DNA from: AC-32 sp963754265
Lineage (GTDB): Bacteria > Actinomycetota > Thermoleophilia > Gaiellales > Gaiellaceae
Length of the DNA: 64,000 nt
Assembly: GCA_963754265.1 (NCBI GenBank)
Contig: CAVWFB010000002.1
Location: 84,652-148,651, forward strand
Reading direction: 5' to 3'
The translations under genes were made by a program, and so were the position numbers. Positions within the stretch are counted from its first letter, which is position 1, and every line of letters begins with the position of its first letter. Below the pieces are notes generated by a model, which ran no database searches, was not told where the DNA came from, and worked only from the letters and a program-made list of their open reading frames with translations. Shown piece after piece: positions 42,222 to 53,500 of the stretch.

Positions 42222-44983
42222 ATGACAGGGGACGTCCTCGGGCGAGAGCAGGAGCTCGGCTCGGTGTACGCCTTCCTCGACCGTCCAGTGGAGGCGCCTG
42301 CCGGGTTCGTGCTCGAGGGCGAGGCGGGGATCGGGAAGTCGACGCTCTGGCTCGCGGGCGTCGAGCACGCGCGCGCGCGCGGGCTTGCGCGTGCTCTCGT
42401 CGCGACCGGCGGAGGCCGAGCGCGGCCTCGCGCACGTCGGGCTGGGCGATCTGTTCGAGGACGTCCTCGACGACGTGCTGCCTGCGCTGTCGACGCCGAG
42501 GCGGCGCGCGCTCGAGGTCGCGCTGCTCCTCGAGGAGGCGTCAGACGATCCCGTCGATCACCGCGCGCTCGGCCGTGGCGGTGCGCGACGTGCTGCAGCT
42601 GCTCAGCGAGCGAGAGCCGATTCTGGTCGCGGTCGACGACGTCCAGTGGCTCGACCCGTCCTCGTCGAGCGCGCTTGCGTTCGCGCTGCGAAGACTCGCT
42701 GCGAGCCCGCGTGCTCGTGCTGCTCGCCCGGCGGCTCGTCGACGGAGCGCAGCCGTCGGAGCTCGAGCAGGCGCTCGGATGCGGAGCGCGTCGAGCGGCT
42801 GCCGGTGGGGCCGCTCAGCGTCGGCGCGCTCCATCGGCTCCTGCACGACCGGTTCGGGAGGCCGTTCGCCCGCCAGACGCTGCTCCGCATCCACGAGCGG
42901 TCGGGCGGCAATCCGTTCTTCGCGCTGGAGCTGGCGCGCGTTCTCGACGTGGACATCGACCCGCTCGAGCCGCTCCCGGTTCCGGAGACGCTCGACGAGC
43001 TCGTCCGCGCGAGGCTCGCCGGGCTTCCCGCGGCCACGCGCGAGGCGCTCGCGCTCGCCTCGGCACTCGGGACGCCGTCGGAGTCGCTCCTGGAGCGGGC
43101 GGGCGTTGCGGCCGACGCGCTCGAGCCGGCAGTCGCCGCGCACGTGATCGAGCGCGAGAACGGCACGATTCGCTTCACCCACCCGCTGCTGTCGTCGGTT
43201 CTCTACCGCGACCTGGGCGAGCGAGCGGCGGAGCGTTCACGCGACGAATCGCGGCGATCGTCGAGGACCCGCTCCTCCGCGCCCGTCACCTCGCGCTCTC
43301 GAGCGACGCGCCGGACGCCGACGTCGCCGCCGTGCTCGACGACGCCGCGACGCTCGCGGCCGAGCGCGGCGCGTCGGCCGTCGCGGCCGAGCTCGCCGAG
43401 CAGGCGCTCCGGCTGACGCCGCCGGACGCGCGCGACGAGCGCCATCGTCGCGCGCTGGCTGCAGCTCGTGCGCATCGCGCCGCCGGAGAATGGACGCGCG
43501 CCCGGACGATCGCGACCGACCTGCTGGCCGAAAGCGGACATCGGCCCGCTGCGCGCCGAGGCTCTCGTCCTCCTCGCCGAGCTCGAGGGCCTCGACCGGG
43601 CCGTCGCGCTGCTCGAGGAGGCCCTGCGCGAGGCGACGTCGCGGCCCGGCGCTGCAGGCGCGTCATCCAGTGCCAGCTCGCGTGGGCGGCCCGCTTCAAG
43701 AAGGGCTTCGTCGGAGCGCTCGAGCACGCCCGCGCAGCGCTCGAGCTCGCCGACGATCTCGACGACGACGCGCTCCGCGTCGAGCGCGCTCGCGATCCTC
43801 ACGTTCCTCGGCTGCGCCGTCGGCGATCCCGAGGCGCCGGCGCACGCCGCACGGGCGCACGACCTCGCGACCGCCGTCGGCGACGCGCGAGCTGCTGCAC
43901 GAGGCGAACGGCGCGATCGCGAGCGTGCTCGACGTGCGCAGGAGACGTCGACGAGGCGCGTGCGCTCCTCGAGCGCGAGTACGAGGAGTGGCACGAGCGC
44001 GACGAGCTGTTGGCCGCGACGCGCTCTGCCGTCTCGCGTAGGTCGAGCTGTGGGGCGGCCGCTGGCAGCTCGCGGCCGAGTACGCCGATCGCGCGTATGC
44101 GAGATCAACGTCCAGTACGGGCTCGAGGTGCCGTGGATCCATCTGCCGATCGCGGTGATCGCCGCCCATCGCGGCCAGCTCGAGATCGCCCGCGCAGCAC
44201 TCGGAGCGAGCCCTGCAGCTCGGGGAGGAGCAGATCGGGCTGCACACGCCCGTGCATCTCGGCGACGCTCGGGCGTCGTCGCACTCAGGAGTGGCGACCC
44301 GCACGACGGCCGTCGACGTGGTTCGGCAAGGCCGAGCGGCGAGCCGACGAGGCTCGGCTGGGGCGAGGCGGGCAAACGCTGGTGGATGCCCGACCACGTC
44401 GAGGCGCTGCTCGAGCTCGATCGGATCGGACGACGCGATGCGGGTCCTCGACGCGTGGGAGGCGGATGCGCGACGACTCGAACGCGACTGGGTGCTCGCG
44501 CACGTGACGCGCTGCCGCGGGCTCGTGGCAGCCGCGCGCGGCGACGTCGACCGAGGCCGCGTCGCTCCTCGAGAACGCGGTCACGCAGCACGAGACGCGT
44601 CGGCGACCCTTCGGGCGGGCCCGCGCGCTGCTCGCGCTCGGCGTCGTCCGCCGGCGCGCAGCGGCAGAAGCGCGCCGCCCGCGACGCGATCGACGCGGCG
44701 CTCGGCGAGTTCGAGCGAGCTCGGCGCGGCGACCTGGATCGAGAAGGCACGCGCCGAGCTCGGCCGGATCGGCGGGCGCACCCGCGAGCGAGGGCCTGAC
44801 GCCGCGGAGCGCCGCGTCGCCGCGCTCGTCGCCGAGGGTCGCACGAACCGCGAGGTCGCCGCCGCGCTCTTCCTCGGCGAGCGGACGGTGCGAGACGCAC
44901 CTGACCCACGTCTACGCCAAGCTCGGCGTGCGCTCGCGGGCCGAGCTCGCGCGCGACGTCATCGGCCGGACGAGCAAAGTTAA
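42222..44983 (+). pseudogene. LuxR-family ATPase regulator (LAL type), many frameshifts
   Basis: Read across frames, a complete LAL regulator is present. It starts MTGDVLGREQELGSVYAFL with Walker A EGEAGIGKSTLW (42321-42350), continues through ILVAVDDVQWLDPSSSS and a helical middle, and ends with a HTH, AALVAEGRTNREVAAALF. The reading frame changes at least a dozen times, roughly every 60-300 bp, often by one base: for example near 42385, 42570, 42710, 42780 and 43230. It cannot be translated as one protein. It resembles the intact regulator at 37219-39975 in architecture. Confidence 0.85.
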
Positions 44984-45031
44984 GGGGGACTCGCGATTTC
45001 AAGCTGAGCGCGCTCGCCTAGCGTCGAGCGC

Positions 45032-45306
45032 GTGCCGAGCTACCTCGTCGAGACGTTCCTCGCACGCGGCGCCGCAGGTGAGCGTGCAGGCGCGTGAGCG
45101 GCGGGCGCGCTCGGCCGCCGAGGCGATGACGCGAGAGGGGACGCGCGTCGGCTTCGAAGGATCGATCCACGTTCCCGAGGACGAGATCTGCTTCTTCACG
45201 TTCGACGGCGCCGTCGGGCCGCGAGGCCGCCCTGGTCGCCCAGCGGGCCGGGCTCGAGCCGCTCCGTGTCGTCGAGGCGATCCCGTCACGAAAGGAGGAG
45301 CGATGA
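45032..45306 (+). pseudogene. DUF4242-like small protein, frameshifted
   Basis: Pieces in different frames read PSYLVETFLARG, ARSAAEAMTREGTRVGF, SIHVPEDEICFFTFDG and GLEPLRVVEAIPS, the order seen in DUF4242-type (about 90-residue) proteins. At least two indels interrupt it (about 45080 and 45225). Its stop overlaps the start of the haloperoxidase gene (ATGA), so the two were once one operon. Confidence 0.6.
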
Positions 45307-46502
45307 AATCGAGAATCACAGTCATGGTCGCGTTCGTCATCACGCTGGCAGCAGCGATTGCGCTCGGAGCGCCCGGCTCGCCAAGGCTGACGTCGTCACC
45401 GACTGGAACCGCACGATGATCGCCGGGCTCGAGGCGGCGAACTCGCCGCCGCCGCTGGCCATGCGGATCGGCGCGATCGTTCAGACTTCGGTGTTCGACG
45501 CCGTCAACGGGATCGAGCGGCGCTACACGCCTTGCACGTTGACCCGGCGGCGCCACGCGGTGCGTCGCGTGCCGCTGCGGCCGCAAGCGCTGCGTACAAG
45601 GCGCTGGTGGCGCTGTTCCCGGCGCAGAAGCCGATCTTCGATCAGCAGCTCGCGGCGACGCTGGCGCAGATCTCCGACGATCCTTCCGACCCGGGCCAGT
45701 CGATGGTGCGAGGTCTCGCTTGGGGGAAGACGGTCGCGAACGAGATCCTCGCCTGGCGGGCGAGCGACGGCTTCAACGCTGTGCTGCCGCTCTACATCGC
45801 CGGCACGGCACCGGGCGACTGGCAGCCGACGCCGCCGCTGTTCGGGCCGCCGCTGTTCCGCCAGTTCGCGAAGATGACGCCGTTCGCGCTGACCTCGCCC
45901 TCGCAGTTCCTGCCGCCGGGCCCGCCGCCGTTGACGAGCGCACGCTATGCGCAGGACTTCAGCGAGGTGGAGACGCTCGGCAGCGCGACGAGCACGTCTC
46001 GCACGCCCGATCAGACGGAGACTGCGGTGTTCTGGCAGGTCGACACGCCCGCGGCGATGTGGAACCGCGTCGCCGACGATCTCGCCGACGCGAACGACAC
46101 GACGCTGACGCAGAACGCCCGTCTGCTGGCGTTGATGAACATCGCGCTCGCCGACGCCGCGATCGGTATCTGGAACGCGAAGAACAACTTCGACTCATGG
46201 CGGCCGATCACGGCGATCCAGGGCGCTCGCTCGACCCGACCTGGACGCCGCTGCTCGCAACGCCGGCGTTCCAGGAGTACCCCTCCGCCCATTCGGGCGT
46301 GAGCAGCGCTGCTACATCGGTGCTCGCCTCCTTCTACGGCAACGACACTCGTTCACAGTCACCTCGGTCGGGTTGCCCGGCGTCGAGCGCGACTTCAGCT
46401 CCTTCTCGTCCGCTGTCCTGCAGGTCGAGAACGCGCGGATCTACGCCGGCTTCCACTTCCGCTTCTCTCGTCGACGGCGTCACCTCGGCGCTCAATCGCT
46501 GA
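45303..46502 (+). pseudogene. vanadium-dependent haloperoxidase (PAP2 superfamily), frameshifted
   Basis: A signal peptide MKSRITVMVAFVITLAAAIA is followed, in successive frames, by KADVVTDWNRTMIAGLEAAN, QTSVFDAVNGIERRY, a long intact middle (45532-46230), FDSWRPITAIQ, EYPSAHSGVSSAATSVL and VENARIYAGFHFRFS. The last three are the vanadate-binding motifs of the family. Frame changes lie near 45395, 45535, 46232 and 46345. The enzyme would oxidise halides or remove phosphate outside the cell. Cloned as is, the ORF would not give a full protein. Confidence 0.82.
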
Positions 46503-47061
46503 CTACGTCTCTATAAGCTGATGCAGCTCCTACCGAAAAGAAAGTCGCAACTGCCTGCTGACCGACAAACGACGATTGCTGCGCCCCAGCGCGATCAGTT
46601 TCGGCACTCGACACTTTTCGCTCGCCCGATCGAAATTGCATTAGCTGCCACCACGAGTTGCTCTGCGGTTCCTTGATCCACCAGGTAGTGCGAGGATCAC
46701 TCCGCGCCGGTGCGACCTGACGCTAACTGGACGTTCAGGAACTGTGCGTTCGAGCAACGTCGCTCCCGTCCGCCGTCCGAAGTCCGCTCGCTGCGCGGAC
46801 ATGACGACTTCGGCCGGCTTCATCTTCTTTCGGCCGGCTTGATCTTTCGATAGAGCCGCGGCGAGCCGCGTCCGCCATGTCGGCCGCGGCGGCGAAGTAC
46901 GTTTGTGGAGAGAGCGTCACACGGGCGGTGCAATGGACACTGACCCCGAACGGTGTCCGACACCGTTTCTCCTGGAAACGAGCATCGGCGTCGTCTGACG
47001 CTTGCGCGCCTGCGGCGTGACGGCAGAGAATCTACTCAGAGGCCGAACCGGGATGTGTCAT
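46503..47061. other. gene-free 559-bp gap containing a structured repeat
   Basis: No coding region is supported on either strand. It holds repeat copy 1 (46777-46897). Within that, a short tandem duplication of TCGGCCGGCTT (about 46810-46845) occurs only in this copy. Confidence 0.6.
46777..46897. repeat. dispersed structured repeat, copy 1
   Basis: CCGAAGTC pairs with GACTTCGG (46777-46784 and 46806-46813) around an inner GTCCGC/GCGGAC stem. A second domain contains AGCCGCGTCCGCCATGTC and GGCCGCGGCGGC. Copy 2 lies at 63855-63960 and keeps both parts. Confidence 0.7.
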
Positions 47062-47877
47062 ATGCCGCGACTGAGCGTTAACGGGACCGAGCTCTACCAC
47101 GAGATCCGCGGTACAGGACCGCCAGTTCTGCTGATCATGGGAGGGAGGGGGGACGGTGGGCATTTCGACGTGCTGGCTGAACCTGCTGGCGGACGAGTTC
47201 ATGGTGGTGACTTACGATCGACGCGGCAACGGGCGCAAGCGACGTTCCGGCTGGGTGGCAAACGACGTCGCCGGAGGAACAGGCCGATGACGCCGCGGCG
47301 CTCTTGGACGCGCTCGGAGCCGGTCCGGCGGCGGTCTTCGGCACGAGCAGCGGCGCGAACTTCGCGTTGTGTCTACTGGCCCGTCATCGCGCAGCGGTAC
47401 GGGGGACGATCCTGCACGAGGCGGCTTTGTTCGCATTACTTGACGACCTGGACGCAGTGCGAGCGCCGCTGATGGCGCGCGTCCGGCCAGCCATGGAGAC
47501 CGGCGGGGCGCCCGCGGCGACAGAGCCCTGGTGGCGCTACGTGGCCGGAGACGACAGCTGGACGAAGCTCGAGCCTGCTCTGCGCGAGCGGATGCGAGCG
47601 CAGTGCCGGCACGTTGTTCGAGATTGAGCTCGGAACGTACGAGCGGTATCTGCCGGACGATGAAACGCTCGCAGCAATCGCGCCGCGCGGTGCGGTTGCT
47701 CATCAGCACTGAGGGCCTTCCGGCTTACGCGGAGGTCGCCCGCCAGCTCGGCGAGCGGCTAGGCGTGAACGTCGACGACCACAGCCGGGTACGCACGCGG
47801 CCTATCACGATCATCCGCGTGAGCTCGCTGAGGCAATGCGGCCGCTCCTGCGTGAGTTCAGCGCGATCAGCCCGTAG
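47062..47877 (+). pseudogene. alpha/beta hydrolase, frameshifted
   Basis: The ATG frame gives MPRLSVNGTELYHEIRGTGP and VLLIMG. Then DEFMVVTYDRRGNG, ALLDALGAGPAAVFGTSSGA (the nucleophile elbow, usually GxSxG, here GTSSG) and a cap region follow in other frames. The C-terminal piece AYHDHPRELAEAMRPLLREF contains the catalytic His position. Indels are near 47155, 47240 and 47615. The substrate is unknown. Confidence 0.75.
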
Positions 47878-48014
47878 CACTCCGTCGCCGCGCGTCGGCT
47901 ATCGAGCTGGACGAATTGCGACGGGCGCGGCGCCGTAGCCCGCTGCCGCCGCCACTGCTCAAAGAAACTCCGATTCGACACGCCTGATATCAGCTGTATC
48001 GGGATCTGGACAGT

Positions 48015-48062
48015 CTGTCACGCCGGAGGTCGCGGGTTCGAGTCCCGTCGCTCCCGTCTTTC
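48015..48062. repeat. att core, second copy of the tRNA-Asp 3' half
   Basis: Identical over 48 bp to 41651-41698. It lacks the 5' half of a tRNA, so it is not a functional gene. It marks the right end of the inner island and the left end of the next unit. Confidence 0.85.
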
Positions 48063-48221
48063 GAACTCCCCGTAAATCGCCTGAACCTCGCTCTGTCGAG
48101 CCACGACTACCCGGGGAGGTCGTGCTCAGCAGTGCCCTAAACGTCGGATAGGGACGCGGGCTTCGTGTTCGGTCGGCTCGATGCTAATCCCTCGCGCAGA
48201 CAGGGATATCGTCTGCCAAGC

Positions 48222-48767
48222 ATGGCCGTGCCCGAACTGCCGTTGCGCGAGACGAAGTTCGGCCTCGTCGCCGACGGCGACGGCTGGTTCGTGCTCAACG
48301 CGCGCGAGAGCCGGTGGCGCAATACCGGGTACTTCGGCCACTACTGCGACTTCGAGGGAAAGCGGCCCTTCCGCCAACTCGGGATCAACGTCAGCGTTCT
48401 CCAGCCCGGGCAGCCGATCGGCCTGTACCACCACGAGCGTGCGCAGGAGGACTTTCTCGTGCTCGCCGGCGAGTGCCTACTGCTGGTCGAGGGGCAGGAG
48501 CGCACGCTTCGCGCCTGGGACTTCTTCCACTGCCCCGGCGGCACGAACCACATGATCGTCGGCGCGGGGAACGGGCCGTCGGTCGTGCTCGCCGTCGGAG
48601 GACGCGGCGGACGCAAGGGGATCGTCTATCCGGTCGACGATCTCGCGCTCGCGCACAACGCGGGCGTCGAGCAAGAAACGACCAAGCCCCAGGAGGCGTA
48701 CGGGCCGTTCCCGAGCTTCTCGCGCTGCCGCTACGAGGAAGGTTGGCTTCCGGAGGCGCCGGGCTAG
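48222..48767 (+). CDS. cupin-domain protein
   Basis: A 181-residue protein from ATG 48222. The cupin motif 1 reads PIGLYHHERAQEDFLVLAGE with the His-His-Glu metal ligands, and motif 2 is HCPGGTNHMIVGAG with the last His. It is intact, unlike the genes of the inner island. Cupins include dioxygenases, isomerases and sugar-binding proteins; the role is not determined. It converges on the glycosidase gene. Confidence 0.85.
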   Translation: MAVPELPLRETKFGLVADGDGWFVLNARESRWRNTGYFGHYCDFEGKRPFRQLGINVSVLQPGQPIGLYHHERAQEDFLVLAGECLLLVEGQERTLRAWDFFHCPGGTNHMIVGAGNGPSVVLAVGGRGGRKGIVYPVDDLALAHNAGVEQETTKPQEAYGPFPSFSRCRYEEGWLPEAPG

Positions 48768-48874
48768 AGCTCGCGATCGTCGTCGCGCACGAGAGGACGC
48801 AGGCCCTAGTCGATGAGCATCTGCGCGGCGAGGTGTCAGCACTCGGGTTCTCTGCTAGCGGTTCTGCCTCGACG

Positions 48875-50054
48875 CTACAGGCCGTCGGTCGACCCGCCGA
48901 GCTTCTTGATCCGCGCCTTGAGCTTCGCACAGTCGACGCGACGGGAGTTGACCTCGGCGATCACCCTCTTGAACGCCTGGTAGGAGGGCTTCGGCGTCCA
49001 GTCCGAAAACAGGATGCCCGACTGCCAGCCATGCAGGTTGGACTCGTCAGCGAGGAGGAAGTTGAAGAAGCCTCCAACGGCCGGCTGGCAGTAGGCGAGC
49101 CTGATCGCGTCGGTCAGCTGCGAAGCTTGGTCGGCCGCGAGGCGGGCCGACAGGCGCGACGACGGCGCGGTCGGTCTCGCTGTCCTGGTAGAAGGATCGC
49201 TTGGTTGCGACGCCGGTCTGGAAGCCGTTCTCCAGATACCAGATGCGAACGTCCTTCTTGCCGGGAACCGGCTGGCGTGTGCCTCCGAAGGCGCTCCTCA
49301 GATAGGAGAGCAGCCGCGGGTAGTCGCCCTCGCCGATGTCGAGGCGGTGGCGCGCCCAGGGACGCTCCTTCGAGGTCGAGCCGTAGACGTTCTGGCCCCA
49401 GGCATCGAAGATGCGCGCCCGGCGGTGCGAACGGCGGTATGCCTTCCCCATCTCCTTGATGAAGTTCCTCGCGGAGTGGGAGATGTTCGAGCGGGCGCGA
49501 GGGTTGTCGTTGCCGCGCGGCGAGATCGAGGTGATGACACGGACCGACGGGTGCGAGCGCTTGATCGCGTCGTAGCAGCGCGCCATCAGCGCCTCGTAGG
49601 CGGCGGGCGCAGCGCTCGAGCCGTTGCGATTGAACTGCGGCTTCCAGAAGTAGCTCAGGTTGGCCTCGTTCCAGATGTTGACGGCTGCGATCTGCGGGAC
49701 ACGGTCCAGGAGCGAGGAGACGAAGCTGCAGTACGCGGCCCGTGAGGAAACGCTGCGCGGTGCCGAGCCTGAGCTCCCGAACACGCTCAGGAGGATCTTC
49801 TGCGAGCCGGCGTTGGTGATCGCTGCGTCGATCGACGCGACGTCCGAGGCGCTCGGTTGTGTCTGTCCCGGTTGCCAACCCTGGGTCACCCGGTAATAGC
49901 CAAGCCCGAGGTCGTTCGCGATCGAGGAGATCCCCGGCCGCCACTTGACCGCGTCGTCATTGACACCGACGACGAGGTTCCGTCCGGCAAGTGCCGGCGC
50001 CGCCCCCGAGGCGGCGAAAACGAGAACGAGGCTGAGAACGACGGCGAAGCGCAC
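48875..50054 (-). pseudogene. secreted clan GH-A glycoside hydrolase-like protein, one frameshift
   Basis: From GTG 50054 a signal peptide (VRFAVVLSLVLVFAASG, cleavage near ALAG) precedes a TIM-barrel. AVNIWNEANLSYFWKP holds the Asn-Glu acid/base pair and RIWYLENGFQTGV the probable nucleophile Glu. The frame is lost at about 49144: dropping one base restores VVAPVARLAADQASQLTDA and continues through NFLLADESNLHGWQSG to a stop at 48875. A longer start at 50153 is possible but unlikely. The sugar substrate is unknown. Confidence 0.75.
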
Positions 50055-50449
50055 GAGCCTGACCTTTGACTTGCACTCGCAGGAAACGCTCTGCGAACTT
50101 AGCTCGCGACCCCGTAGCGCGCAATTCGGCGAGAGAGCCTGCAGCTTGTGCACCCGCGATCGGCCCGCCTCGAGCCTCCCTGAAAGGGCGAGCTCGCCCT
50201 TCGCGGGGCGTATTGGAATCTCATCTGCGCCGTCGCGAGACGCGAACCTGAAAGTGAAATAGCCTCCGAGCGTTCACGGCCCGGCTGGCCCGAACGTGCA
50301 GCACGCAAGGCTCATCCCTCCTTGGAACGACAGTGGAACACGGTAGGAGACGACGCTCGGCCATTTTCTGCCGCCGCTCCCTGAACAAAGGCTCGCTGAG
50401 AGTGGTCAAGCGGCACCACTGGCGACTACCGGCTAGCGATCCGACAGAA
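50055..50449. other. intergenic region upstream of the glycosidase gene
   Basis: No gene is supported in this 395-bp stretch. It contains an 18-bp perfect palindrome, AAGGGCGAGCTCGCCCTT (50184-50201), and the leader of the minus-strand glycosidase with AGG eight bases before its GTG. Confidence 0.5.
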
Positions 50450-50492
50450 CTGTCACGGCGGAGGTCGCGGGTTCGAGTCCCGTCGCTCCCGT
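50450..50492. repeat. att core, third copy of the tRNA-Asp 3' half
   Basis: 43 bp match the tRNA 3' half with one change (GCC to GCG in the anticodon stem). It lies 83 bp beyond the stop of the giant secreted protein gene and probably marks the outer end of the island. Confidence 0.8.
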
Positions 50493-50575
50493 AGAAGTTC
50501 CTGCACATCGGCATCTCTTGTTGTCGAACCGGGCCGCCTCGACGCCTCTGTTACAGGCCCGATGGCCCGATGTCC

Positions 50576-53500
50576 TCAAGTGTCCTGCGGCTCGACGAAC
50601 TCCACACCGGCGGCTCCCCATTCCTCGGCGGGCGCGTCTGCGTCATCTACTGATGGATACGATCTGCGGCCGATTCGCTCAGGATCGACGCCGGGTCCCG
50701 CGAGATGGACGTCCACTACGTGGACCGGCGTCGCCATGTCGGCCTGTAGCTCTGTCTGGCTGAGAGCGCGGTTGTACACGCGGACCTCGTCGATCCGGCC
50801 CGCGAACCACTCGTTCCAGATCGCGTTGCCTCCGATGTGCAGCACACCGGTCGAGTTCGTGAGTGTGCCCGCCACCGTGGCCGTACCGGCGAGTGCGCCG
50901 TTGACCCACATCTTCAGCGTCGTGCCGTCCCAGGTCCCGGCGATGTGGGACCACGTGTTGAGCGGGAGCTGGGTCGTGCTCCAGGCGTTGAGCTCGCCGC
51001 CCATGTTCAGCTGCGTCAGCGCGCGTTGAGTGCTGTCGTTGGCGTAGAGCGAGTAGACCATGCCCCCGGTCTTCTCCTTCATGAGCACCGTGCGCCAGGC
51101 GGTTCCGAGGGCCGTTGGAAACACCCACGCCTCGACCGTCATTCCGTTCGTCAGGTCGAGGGTGTTCGCGTCGTTCACCGTCACCCAGCTCGAGGTGCCG
51201 TCGAACGTGGCTGCTCCCCCGTACTTTCCGCCGTCGTCCACGTGACGTTCCTCGTCGTCCCGTTGTTCGCGTTGCCGGAGACGTCGTTGGCCTTCGTGCC
51301 GCTCGTCTCGTTGAAGGCGTATGCGGCCACGAGCCCCGTCGGCGGTGGCGGCGGGGGTGGAGGCGGCGGAGGTGGGGGCGGTGGCGGGGGCGCGGCGTTC
51401 GAGACCGTGACTGTGACGCCCGCCGAGGTCGCCGTGTTTCCGGCCGTGTCTCGGGAGAGGGCGGTGACTACGTGCGATCCGTTCGCAACGCTGGCCGAGT
51501 TCCAGGTGACGGAGTACGGCGACGTCGTGTCCTCGGCCCCGACGTTCGCGCCGTCCACTCGGAACTGCACGCCCGCGATACCGACGTTGTCGGTGGCCGT
51601 CGCCGTGAGCGTCACGTTGCCCGTGACGGTCGACCCGGCTGTCGGGGCGGTCACGGTTGCCGTCGGAGGAGTGTTGTCGACGGTGACCTGGACGTTGGAA
51701 GCGGTGGCGAGGTTGCCGGCCGCGTCACGCGCGACAGCGGTGAGCGTATGCGTGCCGGCACTCGCCGAGGACGTGTTCCACGTAACCGAGTAGGGCGGCG
51801 CCGTGACCTCCGAGCCGAGGTTCTGGCCGTCGAGCTTGAACTGGACGCCCACGACCCCGGCGTCGTCGGTCGCGGACGCGGTGACCGCGACGTTGCCCCG
51901 GAGCAGCGCGCCGGCCGCCGGCGAGGTGATCGTCACAGAGGGAGGCGTCGTGTCGGGCCCGCTGGGCCGGATCGGACGGTTCATGTCGGACTGGATCTCC
52001 GACTGGGTCAACGCCCGGTTGTAGATGCGGGCCTCGTCGATTCGACCTGCGAACCACTCGCTCCAGATCGAGTTCCCGCCCATTCGCAAGGCACCCGTGG
52101 AGTTCGCGAGGGTGCCGGTGACCGCCTGAGTCCCCGCGAGCACGCCGTTGACCCAGAGGTTGAGCGTGGACCCGTTCCAGGTCGCAGCGAGATGCGACCA
52201 CGTGTTGAGCGGGAGCGCCGCAGAGCCTTCGGCGTTCTTCTCGCCGCCGATGTTGAGCTGACCGATCGGATGCGCGGGAGTGCCGTTGTTCCCGTACAGC
52301 GAGTACACCAGTCCGGCGGTCTGCTCCTTGAAGAGGACCGTGCGCCACGCTGTGCCGAGCGAGGTCGGGTTGACCCAGGCCTCGAGCGTCAACGCGTTGG
52401 TGAGGTCGAGCGTGTTGTTGTCGGGAACCGTCACCCAGCTCGTCGGCCCGCCGCTGAAGGTCAGCGCACCTCCGTACTTCCCGGCCGCCCACGTCGTTCC
52501 GGCCGCCGTCCCGGTGTTGCCCTTCCCGGAGGAGTCCGCGACGGACGCGCCCGCGCCGTCGTCGAAGGCCCAAGCGCCGACCATGCCGTTGGCGACGTAG
52601 ACCGTGACCACCGCGGACTGTGTCGTGTGGCCGACCGCGTCACGGGCGACCGCGGTGACCGTGTGCAACCCGTTGGGCAGGCCGGCCGCGTTCCACTGTG
52701 TCGTGTACGGCGCGCTCTGGACCTCGGCCCCCACGTTGAGGCCGTCGACCTGGAACTGGACACCGGTGACGCCCACGTCGTCGCTCGCGTTGGCCGTGAG
52801 CGCGACGTTGCCGGAGACGGTTGAGTTCGGCGCAGGTGCGGTCAGCGAGACGGTCGGTGGGCTGATGTCGCCCTGGTTCGGGCTCACGACGTACGTCGCC
52901 GTGTAGCTCGCCGGCGCCGCTCCCGCGACGATCAGGTGGGTCTGCGCGCCCCCGTCGGACCACGAGGAGAAGTCGTAGACAGTCCCGGCGAGGCGTTGGG
53001 GAGTCGTCGCGCTGATCGAGTTCTGCGAGTTGACGATCACCCTGCGCGTGAACGGTGTCGTCGACGCGGTCGGGCCGACCGCGAGGCTGAGCCCGCTCGG
53101 AGAGGAGTTGAACGTGAGGTCGACCGTCTGCGGCTGCAGGTCGATGCTCGTGGTCGCGCGCGTCCCGGTCGAGTCGGTCGCCGTGAGCTGCAGCGTCAGG
53201 TAGGACGGGTAGTCGTGGTCGGGCGCGGCGAAGCTACCGCTCGCGACTCCGGGCATCGTCTTCAGGAGGTGCGTGTGGCAGTCCGATGGGCAATGCTGGA
53301 TGAGAACCGTCCACGACAGTGCCGAGGCCGGCAGGTTGCCGTCCTGGGCGTCCGTTGCGGCGCCGGAGAACGAGATCGGGTCGCCGACCTTCCACTTGAG
53401 CGTCGAGAGCGGCGCCTGGATCACCGGCACCGGCGGCGAGTTGTTGACCGAGATGGTGATCGCGCTCGAGGTCGTGGACGCGAGATGGTTGTCCGTGACC

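Larger units (their letters stand above)
48063..50492. mobile_element. second unit of the tRNA-Asp island
   Basis: Lies between the att copies at 48015 and 50450. It carries a cupin gene and a glycosidase gene and no recognisable integrase. It may be a separate insertion or the other half of a composite island. Confidence 0.5.

Noticed and set aside
48015..48062. Second tRNA-Asp gene
   Set aside because: Only the 3' half is present; the D arm and the 5' acceptor strand are missing. The same applies to 50450-50492.
51340..51400. GC-rich microsatellite
   Set aside because: It is in frame and encodes the poly-proline linker between Ig and LamG domains of the giant secreted protein.
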